Below, piece after piece: positions 1 to 9,924 of a DNA stretch of 64,000 nt. This stretch comes from Rahnella laticis. Its GTDB lineage: Bacteria > Pseudomonadota > Gammaproteobacteria > Enterobacterales > Enterobacteriaceae. The notes under the pieces were generated by a model. That model was given only the letters and a program-made list of their open reading frames with translations. It ran no database searches and had not been told where the DNA came from. The stretch lies in assembly GCF_015644585.1 (NCBI RefSeq), contig NZ_JADOBI010000001.1:186001-250000 (forward strand), given 5' to 3'. A program made the translations under genes and the position numbers. The stretch's first letter is position 1. The number at the start of each line of letters is the position of its first letter.

Positions 1-1
1 C

Positions 2-490
2 GACGTGCTGTTCGCCTTTCCCGGCATTCTGCTGGCGATTGCCGTGGTCGCCGTGATGGGCAACGGCATGTCGAACGTGATTATTGCCGTGGCGATATTC
101 AGCATTCCCGCGTTCGCCCGTCTGGTACGGGGGAACACACTGGTGCTGAAACAGCAGACCTACATCGAATCAGCGCGCAGCATCGGCGCATCGGACGCCA
201 CCATTTTGTTCCGCCACATTCTGCCCGGTACGCTGTCTTCCATCGTGGTGTATTTCACCATGCGCATAGGCACGTCGATTATCACCGCCGCGAGTTTGTC
301 ATTCCTCGGCATGGGCGCACAGCCCCCGACGCCGGAGTGGGGCGCGATGCTCAACGAAGCCCGCGCCGACATGGTGATGGCCCCGCACGTCGCGATATTC
401 CCGAGCCTGGCGATATTCTTGACGGTGCTGGCGTTTAATCTGCTGGGGGATGGGTTGAGAGATGCACTGGATCCGAAATTGAAAAATTAG
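2..490 (+). CDS. gsiD: Glutathione ABC transporter permease GsiD (3' part)
   Basis: C-terminal 162 residues of an inner-membrane permease of the DppC/OppC type; the start lies before the window, so more than a third of a ~300-residue protein is missing. The visible part carries the binding-protein-dependent permease loop ([10 protein letters not shown], then H-I-L-P-G at about residues 55-75), which docks on the ATPase subunits, followed by two membrane segments and the ending [13 protein letters not shown]. The sequence is very close to E. coli GsiD as I remember it, which with GsiABC imports glutathione. Other dipeptide permeases share this fold, so the substrate rests on similarity only. 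A strong terminator follows directly, so this is the last gene of its operon. Confidence 0.85.
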   Translation, partial: DVLFAFPGILLAIAVVAVMGNGMSNVIIAVAIFSIPAFARLVRGNTLVLKQQTYIESARSIGASDATILFRHILPGTLSSIVVYFTMRIGTSIITAASLSFLGMGAQPPTPEWGAMLNEARADMVMAPHVAIFPSLAIFLTVLAFNLLGDGLRDALDPKLKN

Positions 491-500
491 TGTTTTTTGA

Positions 501-524
501 GGGGGCCCCCAAAGGCCCCCTTTT
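501..524 (+). terminator. Rho-independent terminator after gsiD
   Basis: Perfect 7-bp stem GGGGGCC / GGCCCCC with a 6-base loop and a TTTT tail, 10 bases after the gsiD stop. Confidence 0.85.
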
Positions 525-530
525 CGCTGA

Positions 531-870
531 ACGAGTATATTTCGGTTTCTCAATGATGCTGGCCGCTCAGGTCAAGACCTTGGGTTGTCACCCAAACTGG
601 CCTCAAGGTTTGAAGAGAACGAGAAAATTTCGGTTTCTCAATAGCGGTTATCGCTCTTGCATTTACGCCGAAACCGACCAAAGGAGGGAAGTGCTTTCCC
701 TCCTTTGGAATCCTCCCCGCTTTTTTACTGCGCGCTATCGCTGGGTCGACGGACATATTCTGGGGCTACACCATGTGGCGCAAATCCCGCCGCTACGCGG
801 TACCTTCATTCGGTCTTCGAGACTTTGGTCTCGAAACACTCACTCAGCAAGATTTTGAGCGCGCCATATC
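531..870 (+). repeat. Long repeat, copy 1 (forward), left flank of PemK islet
   Basis: About 340 bp that recurs, diverged, in opposite orientation at about 1707-2056. Shared blocks in the same order are the 12-mer TTCGGTTTCTCA (541-552 and again 629-640), a TTGGGTTnnCACCCAAA palindrome near 580-595, the block GCGCGCTATCGCTGGGTCGA (from about 731), and a run ending near GAGCGCGCCAT. Reading frames across it are low-complexity and not conserved in frame between copies, so I treat it as non-coding. It is not ERIC-like. Boundaries are approximate. Confidence 0.7.
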
Positions 871-1055
871 TGCTTTCTATTAACACATCTGGTTTCAGTG
901 GCTTTATTACATTTATTATATTTTTATTGAATGTAACTTCGATGTAATTTTTTATTTTTACTGGAATACGTCTCGTAATAAAAAGAACGTGCAATTGGAA
1001 TGCGTTTCGGTGTGCAGTATGTTCTTTGTTTGTGAATGTAAACAAAGGAGCTGTG

Positions 1056-1508
1056 ATGTCGATTAATTTTAAACCCAAAGTCGGGCAGGTTCTTGACTGT
1101 AATTACGGACATTATCCAAGAGATATTCAGGGAAGTATTATTCCTGATAGAGTGGATGCGCATATGCCACCTGAAATGATTAAGCACAGGTTGGTGATCG
1201 TTCTTAATGGCAAGCTTAACGATAATTCCTCAATCGTTGTTCCTTTATCAACAACGAAGAATGAATTGAAAATCAGTAAGGGAATACATATTCAGCTGGA
1301 CTCAGGCGTGATTGCCGATCTCAAACACTTTCACTCAAAAATATGCTGGGCGAAATGCGACCTGGTGCAGACGGTCAGTAATAACCGGCTCAACAGACCT
1401 ATGTTAGTTGAACGAGGAAGATTAACTCAGCGAATTCCTAATCAAATAGTTACATTAATCCAGATTGCAATTATTCGTTCTATCAATGCGACAAACTTTT
1501 TAGTTTAA
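1056..1508 (+). CDS. PemK/MazF-family toxin-like protein, solitary
   Basis: 150 residues. Start chosen at the ATG preceded by AAAGGAG with 5-base spacing; an in-frame start 30 bases earlier has no ribosome site. The pattern is PemK/MazF (type II toxin, ribosome-independent mRNA endonuclease): a VGQVLDCNYG first strand, the KHRLVIVLNG strand with the family arginine, the VVPLSTT strand with the family threonine, then WAKCDLVQTVS...RL and a C-terminal helix. It is longer than classic MazF (~110 residues), with an insert after the first strand. No antitoxin-sized gene with a ribosome site lies next to it. The gene is visibly AT-rich compared with its neighbours and sits between two inverted repeat copies, which suggests acquisition. 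Toxicity is untested; it could be a domesticated or orphan toxin. Confidence 0.7.
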   Translation: MSINFKPKVGQVLDCNYGHYPRDIQGSIIPDRVDAHMPPEMIKHRLVIVLNGKLNDNSSIVVPLSTTKNELKISKGIHIQLDSGVIADLKHFHSKICWAKCDLVQTVSNNRLNRPMLVERGRLTQRIPNQIVTLIQIAIIRSINATNFLV

Positions 1509-1606
1509 TAATCATTCTTGGCTTGATTAACGCATTATTTTTGATAATATCCTCGCGTTGCCCATTGAGGCCTTTAAGATTCACCCTTTCCCTTCGTGGG
1601 ACCGCG

Positions 1607-1632
1607 AAGCCTGATTAGTAATAATCAGGCTT
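1607..1632. terminator. Hairpin after the PemK-like gene
   Basis: Perfect 10-bp stem AAGCCTGATT / AATCAGGCTT with a 6-base loop, about 100 bases after the toxin stop. There is no clear T-run, so termination is only likely. The rest of 1509-1706 is AT-rich and shows no gene. Confidence 0.45.
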
Positions 1633-1706
1633 CTGCCATTATTAACATTCCAGAATATATATCTTATCTATTAATCTGTAAGCGATATAAAACGAAAACG
1701 CTTATT

Positions 1707-2056
1707 TAAGAATGCCTGTAAGGCGCAATCAGAAAGTTTGCTGAACGAAGCGGGCTGGAGACCTGAGGCTCCAGCACCGAGAGAAGGAACCGCGCAGCGG
1801 CAAGCTTTCGCGCCATACGCTGTAGCAGCAGAACATGTCCGTCGACCCAGCGATAGCGCGCAGTGAAAAAAGCGAGGAGAGTCGGGAGAGGAAAAGCACT
1901 TTCCTCTCTCGTCGGTTTCGGTGTGAATATCAGAGCGATAACTGCTATTGAGAAACCGAAATATTCTCGATCTCTTCATACCATGAGGCCGGTTTGGGTG
2001 GTAACCCAAGGTCTTGGATCGCCACCCGTGAGAAACCGAAATATTCTCGATCAGAC
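1707..2056 (-). repeat. Long repeat, copy 2 (inverted), right flank of PemK islet
   Basis: Reverse-complement relative of the element at 531-870. It has the twin TGAGAAACCGAA boxes at 1949-1960 and 2029-2040, the shared block GACCCAGCGATAGCGCGC near 1845-1862, and the matching palindromic centre near 1990-2010. Similarity is high in blocks, with short indels between them. It ends about 20 bases from the yeiG stop codon. Confidence 0.7.
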
Positions 2057-2077
2057 TTCAATACGGCATTCCTGCAC

Positions 2078-2935
2078 TCATGCCTTCGAGTGCAAGTACC
2101 CTGCATGAAACCGCAGGTGACCTTCCACAAACGAGGCAATCGTAAAGTAGCTGTGATCGTACCCAGGCTGCACGCGCAGCTGTAACGGCCAGCCGCGATG
2201 GCGGGCGATTTCGGCCAGTTTTGCCGGTTGCAGCTGATCCGCGAGGAACTGATCGCCATCACCCTGATCGACTAAAATCGGGAATGGCACCTGATCCGCA
2301 GGCAGTGAACTCAGCAGGTGGCAGCTGTCGTACTGCAACCACTGGCTTTCGTCGTCACCCAGATAGGCGCTGAACGCTTTACGTCCCCACGGAACCTGCG
2401 CCGGATTCACAATCGGTGCGAACGCGGAAACAGAATGGAAACGCTGCGGATTACGCAGTGCCAGCATCAGTGCGCCGTGGCCGCCCATCGAGTGACCAAA
2501 GATCGACTGACGGTCGCTGACCCTGAAATGTCCGCTGATTAACGCAGGCAGTTCATCGAGCAGGTAATCGTACATCCGGTAATGCGCCGCCCACGGCGAC
2601 TGCGTGGCATTCAGGTAAAAACCTGCGCCCTGACCGAGATCGTAACCGTCGTCATTGGCGACATCCTCACCGCGCGGGCTGGTATCCGGCATCACCAGAA
2701 TCAGGCCCAGTTCCGCCGCGACGCGTTGCGCCCCGGCTTTCAGCGTGAAGTTTTCATCATTGCAGGTCAGGCCCGACAGCCAGTACAGCACGGGCGGCGG
2801 CGTGTCATCTTTTGCCGGTGGCAGGTAGATGCTGAACGTCATGCCGCAATTCAGGCTTGCCGAAGTATGGCGGTAGCGCTGCTGCCAGCCGCCAAACATC
2901 CGGTGTTCTTCGAGTAGTTCAATCGAGCTGCTCAT
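2078..2935 (-). CDS. yeiG: S-formylglutathione hydrolase YeiG
   Basis: 285 residues, cytosolic alpha/beta-hydrolase of the esterase D family. It hydrolyses S-formylglutathione to formate and glutathione, the second step of glutathione-dependent formaldehyde removal. The nucleophile serine lies in GHSMGGHG (about residue 150); the acid DQGDGDQF and the histidine PGYDHSYF follow in the usual order, and the oxyanion-region motif [11 protein letters not shown] is near residue 55. It matches E. coli YeiG better than FrmB (LEEHR.F.GWQQR..., [15 protein letters not shown] end). It is 12 bases downstream of the dehydrogenase gene, so the two are surely cotranscribed. E. coli yeiG also lies next to folE, so this is the ancestral position. 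Confidence 0.92.
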   Translation of the reverse strand: MSSSIELLEEHRMFGGWQQRYRHTSASLNCGMTFSIYLPPAKDDTPPPVLYWLSGLTCNDENFTLKAGAQRVAAELGLILVMPDTSPRGEDVANDDGYDLGQGAGFYLNATQSPWAAHYRMYDYLLDELPALISGHFRVSDRQSIFGHSMGGHGALMLALRNPQRFHSVSAFAPIVNPAQVPWGRKAFSAYLGDDESQWLQYDSCHLLSSLPADQVPFPILVDQGDGDQFLADQLQPAKLAEIARHRGWPLQLRVQPGYDHSYFTIASFVEGHLRFHAGYLHSKA

Positions 2936-2947
2936 CGAAAACTTTCC

Positions 2948-4090
<1,143 letters not shown>

Positions 4091-4119
4091 TCAGGTGTTT
4101 TTTAGTTAAAAGGGTTGGC

Positions 4120-5046
4120 TTATGCCGGATCCATCACCGGGTCATTTTCGCCGGCAAGAGGATGTTTCAGTAACGGGATCACCCCGTCATTTTGTTCAAT
4201 GATCAGTTCTTTCAGCGCCCGGACATTGGGGCTGAAGGCGTCCCGTCGCCAGATAAGCCAGGTGGCGGTATCGGCGAATACATCGGGGATTTCGTGAATT
4301 TGTACCCGTTCGTGGCCGGGTAATTGTTCCAGTACAGAACGCGGGATCATCGCAATCCCCGCGCCGCTGGCGACGCAGGCCATCATCGAATGGTAGGACT
4401 GAATTTCCATGGTGTTTGTCACCGGCACATTCATCTCTTTAATCCACGCCTGCAAACGCTGGCGGTAGGAACAGCTCGGGCGGAATGCGAAAACGGTATG
4501 TCCGCTGCGGCCTGCCGGGAGTTCAAGCGGTGATTCCCCGGGCGGAGAAATTACCACCATACGTTCGCGAAAAGAGATGCAGCCGTTCAGATCGTCAAAA
4601 TCAATCGGTCCGTCGACCAGCGCGGCGGCTAAGCGGCCAGCCCGCACGCTGTCGATGGTTTCACCGGATGTCGCCGTGACAAGCGAGAGCGCCACCTGCG
4701 GAAATTTCTGGTGATAAGCCGCCAGTAGCGAAGGCAGGCGGGTGGCCGCGGTGCTTTCCATCGAACCCAGCGCGAAATTCCCGGCTGGTTGACCGGCGTG
4801 GGTAATGCTCATCGCTTCGTCGCTGAGCGCCAGAATACGTTCTGCGTAATTGAGGAAGTTATGGCCCATCGCTGAAAGGCGGATACGCTGCTTTTCGCGG
4901 ATGAACAAATCCGTGCCCAGTTCGAGTTCGAGCTGACGCAGACGGGTGGTGAGGTTCGACGGCACACGATGCAGCTGTTCTGCCGCCCGCGCCAGCGATC
5001 CGGTTTCCGCCACGCAGCAAAACATCCGCAACTGGGTGAGATCCAT
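4120..5046 (-). CDS. LysR-family regulator, PtrR/YneJ-like
   Basis: 308 residues. The N-terminal winged helix-turn-helix covers about residues 1-60 (LTQLRMF..VAETGSLARAA, VPSNLTTRLRQLE), followed by an effector-binding domain. The start was set at the ATG giving MDLTQLRMF, with AGGA 9 bases upstream; the longer frame adds 32 non-conserved residues. The sequence resembles E. coli PtrR (YneJ). It is transcribed toward the formaldehyde genes and diverges from an MFS transporter gene across 200 bp, the typical layout for a LysR protein controlling both sides. The effector is unknown; target assignment is by position only. Confidence 0.82.
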   Translation of the reverse strand: MDLTQLRMFCCVAETGSLARAAEQLHRVPSNLTTRLRQLELELGTDLFIREKQRIRLSAMGHNFLNYAERILALSDEAMSITHAGQPAGNFALGSMESTAATRLPSLLAAYHQKFPQVALSLVTATSGETIDSVRAGRLAAALVDGPIDFDDLNGCISFRERMVVISPPGESPLELPAGRSGHTVFAFRPSCSYRQRLQAWIKEMNVPVTNTMEIQSYHSMMACVASGAGIAMIPRSVLEQLPGHERVQIHEIPDVFADTATWLIWRRDAFSPNVRALKELIIEQNDGVIPLLKHPLAGENDPVMDPA

Positions 5047-5246
5047 AATGAGTTCCTGTGTTCTCTTATCGTAAACAACTTGGTTTGTATTATTCAGTTT
5101 TCGTGATTGTATCCGCAAGGCATCATAGCTGACAACGTCCAATTCACTTTCTTTTCAGAAATCCTCTGTTTTCAGTATCGGGCTTTGAGTATGTTTACTC
5201 ATTGTTTCTACTATGTTGCATTGCGGTTTCTTACAGCGGAGCAGTT

Positions 5247-6374
5247 ATGGCTTTTCGGATTGCGCTAAGTGGTTTTCTGGCTTTTGTCGTCGCGATGGGT
5301 ATCGGGCGCTTCGCCTTTACGCCGCAAGTTCCTTTAATGATAGCTGAACATCAGTTCACGCTGACCGGCGCGGGTTTAGTCGCCGCCTTCAATTATCTCG
5401 GGTATCTGTGTGGCGCGTTTGACGGAATGCGTGCGACCAAACACCTCGAACGCCGCTTATGGCTGGGCGTGTGGGGCGGCGTGGTACTGACATTACTGTC
5501 GGCGGTGATTTCCGGCGAAGTGCTGCACAGTATTGTGCGCTTCCTGATTGGCTGGACCAGCGGCTGGGCGATGGTGATGGTGTCGGCGTGGTGTAATGAA
5601 CGTCTGGCGCATTATGGCCGTCCGGCGCTGAGCGCGGCGGTGTTTGCCGGGCCGGGCGTCGGGATTTTCCTCAGCGGAATGCTGGCCGTGGGGATCCACA
5701 GTTTGCAGCTGACGTCCGCGCAGGCCTGGTCGGTGTACGGTGTGCTGGCGCTGATTTTCGTGGCGATTATCACGCCGAATTTACCGCGTAAAGGCGATTT
5801 GCATCGTTCGCATGTGGCGGCGGAACCGCTGGTCATGACACCGGCGCTGAAACGTCTGGTATGGAGCTACAGTCTGGCGGGCTTCGGCTACATCCTGCCT
5901 GCCACGTTTTTATCGCAGATGGCGACGGCACGTTTTCCTGACAGCCTGTTTGCGCAGTTTGTCTGGCCGGTGTTCGGCGGCGCGGCGGTGATCGGCATCG
6001 TTATTGGCATTCTGACCCGGCATCGTCTCACCACGCATACGCGTCTGGCGCTGACGTTATGGATCCAGGGGCTGGGTATTTTGTGCGCGGAAGTGGTGCC
6101 GGGCGTCAGCGGGCTGGTGCTCGGCGCGTTGCTGACGGGCGGCGGTTTTCTCAGCGTGGTTCAGCTGGCGTTACAGTACAGCCGCGAGCTGGCGCCCAAT
6201 CACAGCCGGTATATGGCCGGGTTGCTGACCACCGGATACGCGGTCGGGCAGTTGTTCGGGCCAGTGCTTTCGGCAATATCCACCGCGCTGACGCATCATC
6301 TGGAACCGGCGCTGTATGTCGCGCTGGCCGGTTTTGTGATTGCGGGTGCGCTGGTGGTCCGGGATAAACGGTAA
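5247..6374 (+). CDS. YbfB/YjiJ-family MFS transporter
   Basis: 375 residues, inner membrane, about 12 hydrophobic segments. The early motif GFLAFVVAMGIGRFAFTP is typical of the YbfB/YjiJ (MFS_4) branch; NYLGYLCGAFDG and GWTSGWAMVMVSAW follow. The start is the ATG preceded by GCGGAGCAGTT; the frame continues upstream without a good ribosome site. Substrate is unknown; relatives are predicted exporters. It is divergent from the LysR regulator gene, so probably controlled by it. The 200-bp spacer 5047-5246 should hold both promoters; I could not fix a LysR box. Confidence 0.8.
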   Translation: MAFRIALSGFLAFVVAMGIGRFAFTPQVPLMIAEHQFTLTGAGLVAAFNYLGYLCGAFDGMRATKHLERRLWLGVWGGVVLTLLSAVISGEVLHSIVRFLIGWTSGWAMVMVSAWCNERLAHYGRPALSAAVFAGPGVGIFLSGMLAVGIHSLQLTSAQAWSVYGVLALIFVAIITPNLPRKGDLHRSHVAAEPLVMTPALKRLVWSYSLAGFGYILPATFLSQMATARFPDSLFAQFVWPVFGGAAVIGIVIGILTRHRLTTHTRLALTLWIQGLGILCAEVVPGVSGLVLGALLTGGGFLSVVQLALQYSRELAPNHSRYMAGLLTTGYAVGQLFGPVLSAISTALTHHLEPALYVALAGFVIAGALVVRDKR

Positions 6375-6446
6375 CTTGTCGCTTTTTTATTCATCAGGAA
6401 AGCAATCACTGGATTCTGAATCCGCTCTCCACTACAGTAAGCCACC

Positions 6447-6475
6447 TCACTTTGGCGTGATCTGCGTCAAAGTGA
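6447..6475. promoter_or_regulatory. Inverted repeat in folE promoter region
   Basis: Perfect 8-bp arms TCACTTTG / CAAAGTGA with 13 bases between, ending 23 bases before the folE start. The inner part, GTGATCTGCGTCAAA, has a weak CRP-like look. It may be an operator; the protein is unknown. Confidence 0.45.
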
Positions 6476-6498
6476 TTACACCTGCCGGAGAAGAATGA

Positions 6499-7164
6499 AT
6501 GCCAACCCTGAGTAAAGAAGCCATTTTAGTCCATGAGGCATTGTTAGCCCGTGGTCTGGAAACCCCTCTGCGTGAAGCCCTGCCGATCGACAACGAAACG
6601 CGCAAACAGCGGATCCAGGAACATATGACTGGCATCATGCAATTGCTCAATCTGGATCTCTCCGATGACAGTCTGGTGGAAACGCCGCGTCGTATCGCGA
6701 AGATGTACGTTGATGAAATTTTCTCCGGGCTGGATTACGCGAACTTCCCGAAAATCACTGTTATCGAAAACAAGATGAAAGTGGATGAGATGGTGACGGT
6801 GCGTGATATCACCCTGACCAGCACCTGCGAACACCATTTCGTCACCATCGACGGGAAAGCCACCGTGGCGTATCTGCCAAAAGATACCGTGATCGGCTTG
6901 TCGAAAATCAACCGCATCGTGCAGTTCTTTTCGCAGCGTCCGCAGGTTCAGGAACGTCTGACCCAGCAGATTCTGGTGGCGTTACAGACGCTGCTCGGCA
7001 CGCCAAACGTGGCCGTGTCGATTGATGCCGTGCATTACTGCGTGAAAGCCCGTGGCGTGCGTGATGCAACCAGCGCAACGACCACCACCTCTCTGGGCGG
7101 TTTGTTCAAGTCCAGCCAGAATACACGTCAGGAATTCCTGCGTACCGTCCGCCATTCTTCGTAA
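6499..7164 (+). CDS. folE: GTP cyclohydrolase I
   Basis: 221 residues, cytosolic toroidal decamer. It converts GTP to 7,8-dihydroneopterin triphosphate, the first step of folate (and pterin/queuosine precursor) synthesis. Zinc ligands are visible as Cys in TCEHHF (about residue 110), the adjacent His, and Cys in [10 protein letters not shown] (about residue 181). The length matches the E. coli enzyme (222). The start is the ATG after GGAGAAGA. The last codon and stop lie inside the left end of an ERIC-like repeat that is present twice in tandem downstream. Confidence 0.96.
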   Translation: MPTLSKEAILVHEALLARGLETPLREALPIDNETRKQRIQEHMTGIMQLLNLDLSDDSLVETPRRIAKMYVDEIFSGLDYANFPKITVIENKMKVDEMVTVRDITLTSTCEHHFVTIDGKATVAYLPKDTVIGLSKINRIVQFFSQRPQVQERLTQQILVALQTLLGTPNVAVSIDAVHYCVKARGVRDATSATTTTSLGGLFKSSQNTRQEFLRTVRHSS

Positions 7165-7287
7165 ATAAAGCTGCAGCTGCGTTCGCCGCGTTCGGAGACC
7201 TGAATCACTGACTTGTGTCAGCGCATCGGGCTCTCCTTACTTGCTGCCTTGCTGCAACTTCATTTACTTGAATGGAGACCACAGTTT
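7158..7287 (-). repeat. ERIC-like element, tandem copy 1
   Basis: Resembles the reverse complement of the ERIC/IRU consensus: GCTGCAGCTGCGTTCGCCGCG, a central AATCACTGACTTGTGTCAG arm, then CTTGCTGCCTTGCTGCAACTTCATTTACTTG. The copy begins at the last codons of folE. A near-identical unit starts exactly 130 bp later. Confidence 0.75.
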
Positions 7288-7397
7288 TTCGTAAATAAAG
7301 CTGCAGCTGCGTCCGCCGCGTTCGGAGACCCGAATCACTGACTTGTTTCAGCGCATCGGGCTCTCCTCGCGACAACTTCATTTACCTGAATAGTGGC
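7288..7397 (-). repeat. ERIC-like element, tandem copy 2
   Basis: Repeats the unit at 7158, including the TTCGTAAATAAAG that in copy 1 is the folE stop region. It is shortened in its distal arm: the CTTGCTGCCTTGCTGCAACT segment is reduced to a few bases. This indicates segmental duplication followed by deletion. Confidence 0.75.
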
Positions 7398-7456
7398 CTC
7401 TGTCATTCTCTTCACTTATTCTTAAAATCCATATAATCCTCAAAAGGAATTTCCGG

Positions 7457-8611
7457 GTGCGATCACGTATTGCCACACTCGATTTTGCCCGTGGCCTGGC
7501 CATTTTTGGCATTCTTCTGCTCAACATCAGCGCGTTCGGCTTACCGAAGGCCGCCTATCTGAACCCGGCCTATGCCGGTCTTCCTTCTGCTTCTGACGCC
7601 TGGACCTGGGCGGTGCTCGACGCCGTTGCGCAGGGTAAATTTCTGATGATGTTTGCTATGCTGTTTGGCGGCGGTTTGTATTTGCTGCTGCCGCGCGGCA
7701 AACACTGGATCCAGTCGCGTCTTTCGATTTTATTGTTGTGCGGCCTGATCCACGCCACATTGTTGTGGGACGGCGATATTCTGCTGTCCTACGGTCTGAT
7801 TGGCCTGGTGTGCTGGCGCATGGTGAGGGAAGGGCGCAGCAGCCAGTCGCTGGTGTCGACCGGGATTATTTTGTATCTTATCGGCGTCGCGGTGCTGGCG
7901 ATTCTGGGCGTGATTTCTTCTCCCAAAGCAGGCAGTTTCTGGCTGCCGGGACCGGCTGAAATTCAGTATGAGCAATACTGGCGGCTGAAAGGCGGCTGGG
8001 AAGCCATTCAGAACCGGCTGGATCTCCTGTCTTCAAGTTTGCTGGCGATTGGTGCGCAATACGGCTGGGAACTGGCGGGCGCTATGCTAATCGGCTCGGG
8101 GCTGATGCGCAGCGGCTGGCTGAAAGGCGAATTCAGCGAGCGGCATTACCGTAAAGTGGCGGCGGCGCTGTTACCGCTTTCATTGCTGATACAAATTCCG
8201 GCGATTTACCTGCAATGGAAGAGTGGCTGGGACTACCGCTGGAGCGGTTTTTTGTTGCAGGTTCCGCGTGAAATTGGTTCGCTGATGCAGGCAGTCAGCT
8301 ATCTGGCGCTGTGTTATGGCTTCTGGTCGGTAATTTCGCGCTGGCGGCTGGTTCACTGGATTTCTCAGGTCGGCCGCATGGCGCTGACCAATTACCTGCT
8401 ACAGACGCTGATTTGCACCACATTCTTCAATTTCTTCGGCTTCTTTCTGCACTTCAACCGGCTGCAACTGCTGGCGCTGGTGCCGCTGGTGTGGGCGTGT
8501 AACCTGCTGGTGACGCTGCTGTGGCTGCGTTATTTCCGTCAGGGGCCCCTGGAATGGTTATGGCGAAAACTGACCATTAAAGCCTCGGGCGTTGAGGTGA
8601 AAACAGCCTGA
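7457..8611 (+). CDS. yeiB: DUF418 membrane protein YeiB
   Basis: 384 residues, inner membrane, about 9-10 hydrophobic segments. The N-terminal TLDFARGLAIFGILLLNI motif and the C-terminal DUF418 region (GRMALTNYLLQTLICT) mark the YeiB family. The start is a GTG with AAGGAA 7 bases upstream; no better start was found. It matches E. coli YeiB in sequence and in position between folE and galS. Molecular function is unknown; DUF418 proteins resemble membrane acyltransferases, so a transport or acyl-transfer role is possible. Confidence 0.9.
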   Translation: MRSRIATLDFARGLAIFGILLLNISAFGLPKAAYLNPAYAGLPSASDAWTWAVLDAVAQGKFLMMFAMLFGGGLYLLLPRGKHWIQSRLSILLLCGLIHATLLWDGDILLSYGLIGLVCWRMVREGRSSQSLVSTGIILYLIGVAVLAILGVISSPKAGSFWLPGPAEIQYEQYWRLKGGWEAIQNRLDLLSSSLLAIGAQYGWELAGAMLIGSGLMRSGWLKGEFSERHYRKVAAALLPLSLLIQIPAIYLQWKSGWDYRWSGFLLQVPREIGSLMQAVSYLALCYGFWSVISRWRLVHWISQVGRMALTNYLLQTLICTTFFNFFGFFLHFNRLQLLALVPLVWACNLLVTLLWLRYFRQGPLEWLWRKLTIKASGVEVKTA

Positions 8612-8668
8612 GGTAAGCGCAGATCTATCACCCTAAATTATAGATTTGAGATGAACGTTGCAGAATTG

Positions 8669-8684
8669 TATGTAAACGTTTTCT
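8669..8684. promoter_or_regulatory. GalR/GalS-type operator before galS
   Basis: TATGTAAACGTTTTCT fits the gal operator pattern GTGNAANCGNTTNCAC at most positions. It lies 4 bases before a CRP site, as in front of mglB. It would give autoregulation of galS. Confidence 0.65.
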
Positions 8685-8688
8685 TTCC

Positions 8689-8704
8689 TGTGACGTGATT
8701 CACG
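8689..8704. promoter_or_regulatory. CRP site before galS
   Basis: TGTGACGTGATTCACG: TGTGA-N6-TCAC with a single mismatch to the CRP core. Confidence 0.75.
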
Positions 8705-8778
8705 CAGGTGGTTTCGCAAAATGTTTAGGATAACGGTCGTGCCAGTCTGACGACCACTACACTAAAAAAGGAAACGCC

Positions 8779-8898
8779 ATGAGCACTTCACCTCGCTTCT
8801 CTTTGTCTGCATTTTTTACCTCCTGGGTTAATCATTTCCGTATTCCTCCGTACCACTCTCTGGCTGATGACGGAGCGACAAATGGTCACAATTCGTGA
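8779..8898 (+). CDS. Candidate 39-residue leader ORF overlapping galS
   Basis: ATG with an excellent ribosome site (AAAAAGGAAACGCC-ATG), 39 codons, stop at 8896-8898. It runs over the galS start (8882) in another frame, so the two would be translationally coupled. The product is Ser/Phe-rich (begins [16 protein letters not shown]) and matches nothing I know. It may be a real small protein, a leader that sets galS translation, or chance. The ribosome site is better than that of galS itself. Confidence 0.4.
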   Translation: MSTSPRFSLSAFFTSWVNHFRIPPYHSLADDGATNGHNS

Positions 8899-9913
8899 TG
8901 TCGCCCGTCTGGCGGGCGTGTCTGTCGCCACTGTTTCCCGTGTTCTGAACAATCCGTCTATCGCCAGTAAAGAAGCCCGCGAGCAGGTTTTGCAGGCTGT
9001 CGCAACGCTGGGATACCGGCCTAACGCCAATGCACAGGCGCTGGCAACGCAAACCAGCGACACCATCGGCGTGGTCGTAATGGATGTGTCAGATCCCTTT
9101 TTTGGCGCGCTGGTGAAAGCGGTGGATACCGTCGCCCAGCAGCATCAGAAATACGTTCTGATAGGTAACAGCTATCATATTGCCGAAAAAGAAAGGCATG
9201 CCATTGAAGTATTGATTCGCCAGCGCTGTAACGCGCTCATCGTACATTCCAAGGCGCTCGGTGATGACGAGCTTTCACGCTTTATGGATCAGGTTTCCGG
9301 TATGGTGCTGATTAACCGCGTTATTCCGGGCTACGAGCATCGCTGCGTGTGGCTCAATAACGTCAGCGGGGCAGAAATGGCCACGCGTCTGTTGCTGTCT
9401 CAGGGACATCAGCGCATCGGCTATATCGGCTCGAGCCACGGTATTGAAGATGATTTGCAGCGCTATCAGGGTTATCTGCAGGCTATGACGCAGGCACATC
9501 ATTCTGCTGTTGCACCCCCTGCGGCCTGGCGTGCGCAAAGTTCACCAGATTTGCAGGGCGGAGAAGCGGCGATGGTCGAACTCCTCGGGCGCAATCTGCA
9601 TCTGAGCGCAGTCTTCACCTATAACGATTCGATGGCGGCGGGGGCGATGGCCGTGTTGAAAGAAAACGGAATTAACATTCCTGACGATTTCTCACTGGTG
9701 GGTTTTGACGATATTCCGATTGCCCGGTACACCAGCCCGAAAATGACGACGGTACGTTACCCGATTGTCTCAATGGCGACGCTCGCCACCGAGCTGGCAT
9801 TAAAAGGCGCGGCAGAACAGTTAGCTACGGGCGTTTCGCATTGTTTTATGCCGACGCTGGTCAGACGCCATTCTGTGGCGCCGTGGCAAAATGTGGCACC
9901 CGTCACTTATTGA
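8882..9913 (+). CDS. galS: mgl/gal repressor-isorepressor GalS (LacI family)
   Basis: 343 residues. The N-terminal LacI helix-turn-helix ([20 protein letters not shown]) is followed by the hinge and a periplasmic-binding-like sensor domain ([44 protein letters not shown]). It binds D-galactose and represses mgl and its own gene. The start at 8882 has GGAG 7 bases upstream; five extra codons upstream are possible. It lies directly before mglB, as in E. coli, with matching operators before both genes. GalR is the close alternative, but position favours GalS. Confidence 0.93.
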   Translation: MVTIRDVARLAGVSVATVSRVLNNPSIASKEAREQVLQAVATLGYRPNANAQALATQTSDTIGVVVMDVSDPFFGALVKAVDTVAQQHQKYVLIGNSYHIAEKERHAIEVLIRQRCNALIVHSKALGDDELSRFMDQVSGMVLINRVIPGYEHRCVWLNNVSGAEMATRLLLSQGHQRIGYIGSSHGIEDDLQRYQGYLQAMTQAHHSAVAPPAAWRAQSSPDLQGGEAAMVELLGRNLHLSAVFTYNDSMAAGAMAVLKENGINIPDDFSLVGFDDIPIARYTSPKMTTVRYPIVSMATLATELALKGAAEQLATGVSHCFMPTLVRRHSVAPWQNVAPVTY

Positions 9914-9924
9914 TCAAATAACGC

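Noticed and set aside
490-858. 122-codon frame in the left repeat copy
   Set aside because: Frame not preserved in the inverted copy, no ribosome site, odd composition; treated as non-coding repeat.
806-1078. 90-codon frame antisense upstream of the PemK-like gene as an antitoxin
   Set aside because: No ribosome site, overlaps the toxin start region and the repeat, no antitoxin-like features.
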